A stretch of DNA of 7,093 nt from Acidimicrobiaceae bacterium. GTDB taxonomy: Bacteria; Actinomycetota; Acidimicrobiia; Acidimicrobiales; Aldehydirespiratoraceae. Positions 1 to 5,432 of the stretch are shown piece after piece (position 1 is the stretch's first letter; every line of letters begins with the position of its first letter). Position numbers and translations under genes: made by a program. The notes under the pieces are model-generated. The model searched no databases. It was not told where the DNA came from and saw nothing but the letters and a program-made list of their open reading frames with translations. The DNA is taken from NCBI GenBank assembly GCA_009840695.1, contig VXNG01000025.1, positions 1 through 7,093 of the forward strand. The letters run 5' to 3'.

Positions 1-467
1 CGGTGCCGGTGGCCATAGGCGGGGGCGGGCGCCGGATACTGACCCTGGCCGGCCGGCACGCCGACATCGTGGGCGTGAACGCCAATCTGCGCTCCGGCGA
101 GATAGGTCTCGACGCCATGAACGACGTGCTCGGCGCCGACCGCTTCGACACCAAGCTCGACTGGGTGCGAGAAGCGGCCGGCGACCGATTCGACCAGATC
201 GTGCTCAACGTGTTCATCGCGTCTTGGCAGGTCACCGAGGGCGGCCGGGCCACTGCCGAGGCCGTCGAAGCCACTGCGGCCATGTTCGGGCAGCCAGCCG
301 AGGTGGTGGCCGAGATCCCGCTACTGCTCATCGGCTCGCCGGCCGAGATCGCCGACACCCTTCGCCGGCGGCGGGAGCGTTGGGGCTTCAGCTACATGAT
401 TCTGGGGGCCGATACCACCGACGTCGAGGCCTTCGCCCCGGTGATCTCGGAGCTCGACGGCGAGTAG
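1..467 (+). CDS. LLM-class F420-dependent oxidoreductase, C-terminal part (5' end outside window)
   Basis: The frame is open from the left edge to a TAG at 465-467, giving about 154 residues, the C-terminal half of a luciferase-like monooxygenase. Seen: near the left edge a PVAIGGGGRRILTLAGRHADIVG stretch, which in the family forms the strand-turn around the flavin/F420 site, and near the end a segment beginning IPLLLIGSPAEIADTLRRR, typical of the C-terminal helix that ends these barrels. The pattern most resembles the actinobacterial group of probable F420-dependent oxidoreductases (TIGR03621-like). Such enzymes are cytoplasmic TIM barrels using reduced F420 as hydride donor or acceptor; the substrate is unknown. 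The N-terminal half is missing because of the window edge, not because of a visible mutation. The internal GTG at 3 is unlikely to be the start, since the protein would lack half of its fold. The DtxR-type gene begins 35 bases later but seems to have its own promoter, so a shared function is not implied. Confidence 0.85.
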   Translation, partial: VPVAIGGGGRRILTLAGRHADIVGVNANLRSGEIGLDAMNDVLGADRFDTKLDWVREAAGDRFDQIVLNVFIASWQVTEGGRATAEAVEATAAMFGQPAEVVAEIPLLLIGSPAEIADTLRRRRERWGFSYMILGADTTDVEAFAPVISELDGE

Positions 468-490
468 CTGCGAGCGGCTGCTTCCCCGCG

Positions 491-503
491 TATGGTTGTG
501 CCA
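491..503 (+). promoter_or_regulatory. Probable -10 box and transcription start of a leaderless dtxR-type mRNA
   Basis: TATGGT at 491-496 fits the actinobacterial TANNNT -10 pattern. With its last T at -7, transcription would begin at 503, which is the A of the ATG of the downstream gene. No purine-rich Shine-Dalgarno precedes this ATG (the bases before it are GGTTGTGCC), which agrees with leaderless translation, common in actinobacteria. The -35 region is weak: CTGCGA at 468-473 lies at the ideal 17-base spacing but matches TTGACA at only three positions. The promoter would lie in the short gap after the stop of the upstream gene. Confidence 0.5.
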
Positions 504-1198
504 TGACCTCGATGCCGACCGATACGAAGCCGTACGAGTCGCCCGAGTGGCATCCCGCCTTCGAGGAGTACTGCGAGACGATCTTCGAGTTGGCCGAGGA
601 CGACCTGGAGGTGATCCAGGCCCGCATCGCCGACCGCCTGGAGATCTCCCGCCCCGCGGTATCGGAGATGATCCGGCGTATGCAGGCCGAGGGCCTCGTC
701 GAGGAGGGCAGGGGCACCATCAAGCTCACCGCGCGGGGCCACTCCCTGGCCGAAACGGTGGTGCGCCGCCACCGGCTGGCCGAGTGCTTCCTCACCGACA
801 TCCTGGGGCTCTCCTGGGCCGAGGCCCACCAGGAGGCGGGCAAGTGGGAGCACATCATCTCCCCGTCGGTTGAGAAGGCCATGACCCGGGTGCTCGAGCA
901 GCCCACCACCTGCCCCCACGGCAACCCGATCCCCGGCTCCGGCTACGAGGCACCCGACATGGTGACCCTAGACACCCTGGACGTGGGACGGTCCTTCACG
1001 GTGCAGCGCATTCCCGAGGAGTTGGAGTTCCAGCCCGGGATGCTCGAATTCCTCGAGAGGGCCAAGGTGACGCCGGGATCGACGGGCAAAGTCACGGCCC
1101 GCTCCCCCGACGGTACGTTCACGCTCAACGTCGAGGGCGGCCCCGTCGGCCTAAGCGACTACGCCACCTCGCGCATCCTCGTCACCGCGACCGAATAG
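503..1198 (+). CDS. DtxR/IdeR-family metal-dependent transcriptional regulator
   Basis: A 231-residue cytoplasmic repressor, the normal length for three-domain DtxR/IdeR proteins. Residues about 20-80 form the winged helix (recognition helix near SRPAVSEMIRRMQ, 49-61), about 85-150 the metal-binding dimerisation domain with RRHRLAE (88-94), a KWEH motif (114-117) and HGNPIPG (139-145), and about 155-231 an SH3-like FeoA domain. Aligned by eye to C. diphtheriae DtxR, the ancillary metal ligands are kept (H90, E94, H109 for H79, E83, H98), as are E116 and H117 (for E105, H106). Two primary-site residues differ: M10 aligns with E22 and C102 with G113. Metal choice is therefore uncertain (iron, manganese or other). 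The ATG at 503 is chosen because it matches the -10 box spacing and puts the N-terminus just before the family domain; ATG 512 is a close alternative. The open frame runs back to 224, but that extension overlaps the oxidoreductase and reads as a shadow. It may regulate genes elsewhere or the adjacent operon; no classical DtxR box was seen in the window. Confidence 0.92.
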   Translation: MTSMPTDTKPYESPEWHPAFEEYCETIFELAEDDLEVIQARIADRLEISRPAVSEMIRRMQAEGLVEEGRGTIKLTARGHSLAETVVRRHRLAECFLTDILGLSWAEAHQEAGKWEHIISPSVEKAMTRVLEQPTTCPHGNPIPGSGYEAPDMVTLDTLDVGRSFTVQRIPEELEFQPGMLEFLERAKVTPGSTGKVTARSPDGTFTLNVEGGPVGLSDYATSRILVTATE

Positions 1199-1224
1199 CC
1201 GCGGCCTCCCCCTGGCACCTACGC

Positions 1225-1240
1225 CGCGGCGATCGCCGCG
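1225..1240. repeat. 16-base perfect GC palindrome between dtxR-type gene and transport operon
   Basis: CGCGGCGATCGCCGCG is a perfect palindrome with GCGATCGC at its core, lying 26 bases after the regulator stop codon. As RNA it could fold to a 6-base stem with a GATC loop, which might act as a weak terminator or processing signal, but no T-run follows. It may also be chance in GC-rich DNA. Confidence 0.35.
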
Positions 1241-1246
1241 CCTCGC

Positions 1247-1282
1247 TTGAGCGTGTATCGGGCCCGTGCTACTTTGATGTGA
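1247..1282 (+). promoter_or_regulatory. Probable promoter of the ABC importer-oxygenase operon
   Basis: TTGAGC at 1247-1252 (four of six matches to TTGACA) is followed after exactly 17 bases by TACTTT at 1270-1275, which fits the actinobacterial TANNNT -10 pattern. The predicted start is near 1282, giving a 5' leader of about 59 bases ahead of the substrate-binding protein gene. The -10 box lies inside the left arm of the inverted repeat at 1268-1292, which supports both the promoter call and negative control. The boxes were found by eye; the start is not measured. Confidence 0.55.
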
Positions 1283-1292
1283 TCAAAGTAGC
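1268..1292. promoter_or_regulatory. Operator-like perfect inverted repeat, 11-3-11
   Basis: GCTACTTTGAT, then GTG, then ATCAAAGTAGC: the two 11-base arms are exact reverse complements. The element is AT-rich compared with the surrounding DNA. It spans roughly -14 to +11 relative to the predicted transcription start, covering the -10 box, so a bound dimeric repressor would block RNA polymerase. The core TTGAT-N3-ATCAA resembles the FNR half-sites TTGAT/ATCAA, but with three rather than four central bases and in a position suited to repression, not activation. It does not match the DtxR box pattern. Which protein binds it is unknown; no dedicated catabolic regulator is encoded in the window. 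A hairpin in the mRNA is less likely as its purpose, because the predicted start falls inside it and only the right half would be transcribed. Confidence 0.7.
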
Positions 1293-1330
1293 TAAGCCGT
1301 CGCCGGCGCGCCGTCGAGGGCTGTCTGAAC

Positions 1331-1336
1331 AGGGGG
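1331..1336 (+). promoter_or_regulatory. Ribosome binding site of the substrate-binding protein gene
   Basis: AGGGGG lies 4 bases before the ATG at 1341. It is one of the two strong Shine-Dalgarno sites in the operon (the other precedes the Rieske alpha gene) and supports this start, which also places the Tat signal at the N-terminus. Confidence 0.6.
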
Positions 1337-1340
1337 ACCA

Positions 1341-2375
1341 ATGACCGCCAACCAATTCTCCAGACGCACATTCCTGGGAGGCACCGCCGCCGGTGCGGGC
1401 CTGCTGCTGGGCGGCAGCAGCCTGCTCACGGCGTGCTCGGGCACGAGCGAGCCCGCCGGCCCAACGGCAGTGAACTTCCAGCTGAGTTGGTTCGACTCCG
1501 TCCAGTTCGGCGGCTCCTACATCGCCCACCAAAGGGGCTACTACGAGCGCTTCGGCCTCGATGTGTCTCTGGTTCCTGGCGGGCCTGGCGTGTCCCCGGA
1601 CGCCGCGGTGGCCGCAGACCAGGCCCTGGTGGGCATCTCGGCCGCGAACTTTACGGGCCAGTCCGTAGCCGACGGCGCACCGTTCAAGATCGTGGGTGTG
1701 GCCATGCAGAAGAACCCGTTCGTGATCGCCTCGCTGTCGGACAACCCGATCAACGAGCCCAAGGATCTGGAGGGCACGAGGCTCGGCATGGCCTTCAACA
1801 ACCAGCTCGACCTGGAGTTGCTGTCGGAGCTCAACGACGTCGACATCAGCAGGATCGAAGTGATCACCAGCGACTACGACCCGGCGCCGCTGGTCAACGG
1901 CGAGGTCGACTCGCTGCTGTGCTGGCTCACCGACCTGCCGGTGGCCATGACGGTCCAGGGAATCGACAACACCACCATGCTCTTCGCCGATTTCGGCTAC
2001 GCGGTGCACAGCCAGACCCTGATCTGCACTGAGGACTCCCTGGCCAACCGGCGCGACCAGGTGATCGGACTGCTCAAGGGCGACATCCTGGGCTGGCAGG
2101 AGTACCGGACCGACACCGATGCGGCCGCCCAGCTGACCGTCGACCGGTTCCCGGACGCCGGCTTCGACTTGGATGCGCAAAAGCTGCAGGCTTCCGAGCA
2201 GCTCAAGATCATGTTCAGCGCTGACACCGACGCGCACGGCTTCCTGTGGTTCACTGACGAGTCCATCCAAGACAACATCAGCACCCTGGCCGCGCTCGGC
2301 GTGGACGTGACCGCAGACCTGTGGGACCGGTCGCTGCTGGAGGAGATCTACGCCGACGGCCCTGTCCTGGCATGA
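1341..2375 (+). CDS. ABC transporter substrate-binding lipoprotein, NMT1/SsuA/TauA type
   Basis: A 344-residue exported binding protein that would capture the substrate outside the membrane for the importer encoded next. The N-terminus carries a Tat signal (SRRTFLG, residues 7-13), a hydrophobic stretch (about 15-29) and a lipobox LTAC with the lipidated cysteine at 32, followed by a short Ser/Pro/Thr-rich linker. The mature part matches the NMT1/THI5-like fold: SWFDSVQFGGSYIAHQRGYY (49-68), GLDVSLVPGGPGV (72-84), then a GISAANF segment and DPAPLVNGEVDS. These are the usual landmarks of the nitrate/sulfonate/taurine and pyrimidine-precursor binding protein superfamily. The superfamily binds very different small molecules (alkanesulfonates, taurine, pyrimidine or flavin precursors, aromatic acids), so the ligand cannot be assigned by sequence alone. 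It is the first gene of the operon, behind a promoter overlapped by an inverted repeat, with AGGGGG just upstream of the ATG. Its TGA overlaps the ATG of a 12-codon ORF that leads to the ATPase gene. Confidence 0.93.
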   Translation: MTANQFSRRTFLGGTAAGAGLLLGGSSLLTACSGTSEPAGPTAVNFQLSWFDSVQFGGSYIAHQRGYYERFGLDVSLVPGGPGVSPDAAVAADQALVGISAANFTGQSVADGAPFKIVGVAMQKNPFVIASLSDNPINEPKDLEGTRLGMAFNNQLDLELLSELNDVDISRIEVITSDYDPAPLVNGEVDSLLCWLTDLPVAMTVQGIDNTTMLFADFGYAVHSQTLICTEDSLANRRDQVIGLLKGDILGWQEYRTDTDAAAQLTVDRFPDAGFDLDAQKLQASEQLKIMFSADTDAHGFLWFTDESIQDNISTLAALGVDVTADLWDRSLLEEIYADGPVLA

Positions 2376-2410
2376 CGGAGCGCAATAACAGTCTCAGCCG
2401 TCGAGAGTGA
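2372..2410 (+). CDS. Possible 12-codon linker ORF coupling binding-protein and ATPase genes
   Basis: ATG at 2372 overlaps the binding-protein stop in an ATGA arrangement and reads MTERNNSLSRRE before a TGA at 2408-2410. That TGA overlaps the ATPase ATG as TGATG. The three frames are all different, so a ribosome could pass from one gene to the next by two termination-reinitiation steps across an otherwise 34-base gap. The ATPase start has only a weak purine-rich stretch (GAGAG at 2403-2407) before it, which fits a need for coupling. The peptide has no recognisable domain; a coincidence is quite possible in such a short stretch. Confidence 0.3.
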   Translation: MTERNNSLSRRE

Positions 2411-3213
2411 TGGCCCGGCGGGGAGCGCCGGTAGACGTCGTCGGGGTCGGTCGCACCTTCGCCCTCGCCGGCGACGAGGTGACCGCGCTACGCGGACTCG
2501 ACATGCATGTGCCCGCGGGCGGCTTCACCGCGCTGATCGGGCCGTCGGGGTGCGGCAAGTCCACCGCGCTGCGTCTCGTGGCCGGTCTGGACACGCCCGA
2601 CGAGGGGACCATCGACATGGACGGCTCGTCCCCCGACGACATGAGGCGGGGCCAGCGCATCGGGGTGGCCTTCCAGGATCCGTCGCTGCTGCCGTGGCGG
2701 ACGGTTTCGACCAACATCCGGCTGGCGCTGGAGCTGGTCGGCCGCCGCCACGACACCAAGGCAGTCGACGAACTGGTTGAGCTCGTCGGCTTGCAGGGAT
2801 TCGAGAAGGCCCGCCCCTCGCAGCTGTCGGGAGGCATGCGCCAGCGGGTGGCCATCGCCCGATCGCTGGTAACCCAGCCGGACCTGCTGCTGCTCGATGA
2901 GCCCTTCGGCGCGCTCGACGCCTTGACCCGCCAGCAGCTCAACGACGAGCTCCAGCGGATCTGGACGGCCCGGGGCACCACCACCATCCTGGTCACGCAC
3001 TCGATCCCCGAGGCGGTGTATGTGGCCGACGAGGTGCTGGTCATGTCGCCCCGGCCAGGCAGGATCGTGGCGAGCCACACCATCGACTTCGAGCGGCCCC
3101 GCACCCGCGGACTCCTGCTCACCGACGTATTCCACGCCGAGGTGGAGGCGGTCTCGGCCAGCCTCCACCGCTCGGAGGGACAGGTCGTGCAACTGGACCC
3201 GGACGCCAGTTGA
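2410..3213 (+). CDS. ABC transporter ATP-binding protein, SsuB/TauB/NitT type
   Basis: The 267-residue ATPase that powers the importer from the cytoplasmic face. All nucleotide-binding motifs are intact (numbered from the ATG at 2410): Walker A GPSGCGKST (44-52), Q-loop FQDPSLLPWR (Q89), signature LSGGMRQR (139-146), Walker B LLLLDEP (159-165), the D-loop GALD, and the switch histidine in LVTHSIPEA (H197). The FQDPSLLPWRTV and GALDALTR stretches and the PRPGRIV motif after the H-loop are typical of the nitrate/sulfonate/taurine subfamily (COG1116), consistent with the neighbouring binding protein and permease. Length is normal. The ATG at 2410 is preferred because it overlaps the TGA of the small upstream ORF; the GTG one codon earlier (2407) is an equally possible start. 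The stop overlaps the TTG start of the permease. Substrate specificity is not set by this subunit. Confidence 0.95.
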   Translation: MARRGAPVDVVGVGRTFALAGDEVTALRGLDMHVPAGGFTALIGPSGCGKSTALRLVAGLDTPDEGTIDMDGSSPDDMRRGQRIGVAFQDPSLLPWRTVSTNIRLALELVGRRHDTKAVDELVELVGLQGFEKARPSQLSGGMRQRVAIARSLVTQPDLLLLDEPFGALDALTRQQLNDELQRIWTARGTTTILVTHSIPEAVYVADEVLVMSPRPGRIVASHTIDFERPRTRGLLLTDVFHAEVEAVSASLHRSEGQVVQLDPDAS

Positions 3214-4832
3214 GCGACACCGCCCAGGCCGCGGCCACTGCGCCCGCCCGCTCGGGGGACGGAAACAGGCTCGACCGGGTGTCGCCGCTGGTGCTCAGCA
3301 TGCTGGTGGGGGTCGGATTCATCCTGCTATGGGAGCTGCTGGCCCGCACCGTGTACGCGGGGTCGTACCGGCTGTCGGCACCCACCGCGGTGGTGGCCGA
3401 GTTCTTCGAGTTCCCGGGTCTCTACCTGCGGAACCTGTGGCACTCGACCAAGACCGCGGCATGGGGGTTCCTGTGGGGGAACCTGGCCGCCATCGCCCTG
3501 GCCGCGGCGTCGTCGCTGGTTCCGGTGTTGCGCCGCAGCATCGGCGCCATAGCGCTCACGATCTTCTGCCTGCCGTTCATCGCGGTGGCCCCGATCCTGC
3601 GACTCATCACCGGCCCCGGCAACGGCACCCCGATCGCGCTGTCGGCACTGGCCGTGGTCTTCACCACCTATGTGGCTGCGTTGCTCGGTTTCGACCTGGC
3701 GCCGGGCAGTGCCTTGGACGTGGTCCGCTCCTACGGCCGGGGCCGCCTTGTCGCCTTCCGCGACGTCAGGCTCCGGGCGTCGGTGCCGGCCATGTTCGCC
3801 GGCCTGCAGATCGCCGCGCCGGCCGCCTTCCTGGGCGCTGTCGTAGGCGAGTTCACTGGGGCGCACAGGGGTTTGGGCATCCTCACAGTCCGGGCCCTCG
3901 GCGCTCTCCAGACCGACAGGATCTGGGTAATAGCGGTGATGTCCACCATCGTGGCCACCGGCGGCTACATAGCGATCGGCGCGCTGGGCCGGCTGCTTTG
4001 CCCGTGGTCGCCCGCGCTGGACCTCGGCGCGGTTCCGACTCCCCGCCAGGAGCCGGGCCTGCTCAACCGGCTGGTCTCTCTGTTGGCCCCGATCCTGGTG
4101 GTACTCGTCTTCTGGTACGCGTTCCTGTGGGTCTTCCAGATCAAGCCGTTCTTCGCCAAGACGCCCTTTGACGTGTGGGCTGAGCTGTTCACCAATGCCG
4201 ACGCGCCCGAGACCCGCTCCTCCATCTTCGGCGCTCTGGGGACGACGCTCTGGACCACGTCTCTGGGATATGTCGCGGGTTTGGTGAGCGCGCTGGCGAC
4301 GGCTGTGGTGTTCATAGTGGTCCCCTGGCTGGAGCGCGCCCTGATGCCCATCGCGGTTGCCCTGCGGTCGATCCCCATCATCATCACCACCCCGGTGATC
4401 ATTCTCTTCGTCGGGCGGGGCCTGTTGACCACCACCGCGATCGTGGCCGTCATGTCGTTCTTCCCGACGCTGGTCAACTGCTACGCGGCCATGACTAGGA
4501 CACCCGGGGGAGTGCTCGACGTGCTCAAGTCCTACGACGCCGGATCCACGGCCAACGTACGTAACGCTTACCTACCGACCGCCGTGCCGGCCCTGATGGC
4601 ATCGGCCCGGATCGCGGTGCCGACGTCGCTGTTGGGGGCCACCGTGGCCGAGTGGCTGGCCACCGGCGACGGGATCGGCGCCGTCATGGTCATCGCCTTC
4701 ACCCGCAACGACTACAACGTGCTGTGGGTGTCGGTGGCAGTGCTGACGCTGGTGGCGGTGATCGGCTACTGGCTAGTGGCCGCGCTCGAGTTGCGCACCC
4801 TCGAGCGCATGGCGCCGGGGACGTCGCGATGA
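3210..4832 (+). CDS. ABC transporter permease with two fused SsuC/TauC-like membrane domains
   Basis: A 540-residue inner-membrane permease, about twice the usual length for this family, whose members normally have one domain of about 250-280 residues and work as a dimer. Two homologous halves are visible, each with about six hydrophobic helices. The cytoplasmic EAA coupling loop occurs twice: SYGRGRLVAFRDVRLRASVP from residue 174, and SYDAGSTANVRNAYLPTAVP from residue 441, 267 residues apart. Each is followed by a similar stretch (AAPAAFLGAVVGEF and AVPTSLLGATVAEWL). One chain may thus supply the whole membrane pore, pairing with two ATPase copies. The first about 25 residues are a soluble Ala-rich tail. 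The start is taken as TTG 3210 because it overlaps the ATPase stop (TTGA) and no ATG or GTG lies nearby upstream; the next in-frame ATG (codon 31) would cut into the first helix. Its stop overlaps the next ATG (ATGA), tying the importer to the oxygenase genes in translation. Confidence 0.93.
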   Translation: MSDTAQAAATAPARSGDGNRLDRVSPLVLSMLVGVGFILLWELLARTVYAGSYRLSAPTAVVAEFFEFPGLYLRNLWHSTKTAAWGFLWGNLAAIALAAASSLVPVLRRSIGAIALTIFCLPFIAVAPILRLITGPGNGTPIALSALAVVFTTYVAALLGFDLAPGSALDVVRSYGRGRLVAFRDVRLRASVPAMFAGLQIAAPAAFLGAVVGEFTGAHRGLGILTVRALGALQTDRIWVIAVMSTIVATGGYIAIGALGRLLCPWSPALDLGAVPTPRQEPGLLNRLVSLLAPILVVLVFWYAFLWVFQIKPFFAKTPFDVWAELFTNADAPETRSSIFGALGTTLWTTSLGYVAGLVSALATAVVFIVVPWLERALMPIAVALRSIPIIITTPVIILFVGRGLLTTTAIVAVMSFFPTLVNCYAAMTRTPGGVLDVLKSYDAGSTANVRNAYLPTAVPALMASARIAVPTSLLGATVAEWLATGDGIGAVMVIAFTRNDYNVLWVSVAVLTLVAVIGYWLVAALELRTLERMAPGTSR

Positions 4833-5419
4833 CGGTGGCAGCCGCCCGGCCGCCCGACGGCCCGAGCGCCGAGATGTCGGCCGCTCAGGCCGCGGTGCTG
4901 GCCCGCTACGACGAGCTGGCCGCTCTACTCGCCGGGATTGACGACCGGCCGGGGGCCGATCCCGGGCTCACCGCCGAAGCCGGCCCGGCGCTGTTGCACG
5001 AGGCCCGGCTGCTGGACGCCGGCCGTTTCGAGGACTGGCTGGAGGGCTGGACCAGCGACGCCGTGCTGTGGCTCCCGCTCTCGGCGCGGGCCCATCCGGG
5101 CACCGACCAGTCCCTGCTCCTGGACGACCGCCGCCGATTGGCCGAGCGCGTCGACTGGCGCCGCGAGCCGTCAGCCTGGGGCCAGCACCCGCCGTCCCGC
5201 ACCACCCGAGTAGTTGGGAGCATCGAGGCCTGGCCCGCGGCCAACGGCCTTGTAGCCCGATCTACCCTGCTCATCGACGAACACCGCCACGGCCGCCACC
5301 AGGCACTCGCCGGCTACCAGATCCACGAGTTGGTCGGCGACGACCTTCACCGCCGCACCAAGATCCTCGTCGTGCCCGCACTGGGTACCGGCGTCCGCAA
5401 CCCGAGCTTCCTGCTGTAA
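4829..5419 (+). CDS. Rieske-type ring-hydroxylating oxygenase, beta (small) subunit
   Basis: A 196-residue cytoplasmic protein of the ring-hydroxylating beta-subunit family (NTF2/SnoaL-like fold). Seen: an N-terminal tail of about 50 residues, then HEARLLDAGRFEDWLEGW at about 56-73 followed by VLWLPLS, the usual entry to the fold. The SRTTRVVGSIE stretch near residue 125 and the C-terminal RTKILVV...NPSFLL end are also characteristic of the family. The subunit has no metal site; it structures the alpha3-beta3 hexamer and may shape the active site. The ATG at 4829 overlaps the permease stop (ATGA) and has GGGGA seven bases upstream; a second ATG at 4874 would still keep the domain. Overall identity to well-known dioxygenase beta subunits looks low, but the alpha subunit directly downstream makes the assignment firm. 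The order beta-alpha is the reverse of the common alpha-beta arrangement. Confidence 0.85.
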   Translation: MTVAAARPPDGPSAEMSAAQAAVLARYDELAALLAGIDDRPGADPGLTAEAGPALLHEARLLDAGRFEDWLEGWTSDAVLWLPLSARAHPGTDQSLLLDDRRRLAERVDWRREPSAWGQHPPSRTTRVVGSIEAWPAANGLVARSTLLIDEHRHGRHQALAGYQIHELVGDDLHRRTKILVVPALGTGVRNPSFLL

Positions 5420-5420
5420 G

Positions 5421-5426
5421 AGGGGG
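5421..5426 (+). promoter_or_regulatory. Ribosome binding site deciding the alpha-subunit start
   Basis: AGGGGG lies 6 bases before GTG 5433. An ATG at 5428 is only one base after it and its frame ends at once (ATG CCG TGA), so the GTG is the functional start. It is one of the two strong Shine-Dalgarno sites in the operon, which fits a catalytic subunit made at high level. Confidence 0.6.
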
Positions 5427-5432
5427 TATGCC

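Noticed and set aside
224..502. Upstream extension of the DtxR-type reading frame over the oxidoreductase gene
   Set aside because: The extension has shadow-like Arg/Gly/His-rich composition, overlaps a conserved coding region in another frame, and the family domain begins only after ATG 503.
1225..1246. Rho-independent terminator after the DtxR-type gene
   Set aside because: A 6-base GC stem is possible, but no T-run follows (the next bases are CCTCGC), so I list only the palindrome.
1268..1292. Reading the inverted repeat as an FNR/CRP activator site or a DtxR box
   Set aside because: FNR sites have a four-base centre and activators bind further upstream (near -41); here the centre has three bases and lies at the transcription start. 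The sequence does not resemble the TTAGGTTAG-type DtxR box.
1282..1340. Riboswitch in the leader of the transport operon
   Set aside because: The leader is only about 59 bases, GC-rich, with no recognisable conserved riboswitch core such as thiamine, cobalamin or SAM elements.
1269..2270. Long minus-strand open frame opposite the substrate-binding protein (and similar ones opposite 2394-3192, 5559-6080 and 5867-6821)
   Set aside because: These are the usual antisense open frames of GC-rich genes: no recognisable domain, skewed composition, and no promoter or ribosome site on that strand, while the plus-strand genes carry intact family motifs.
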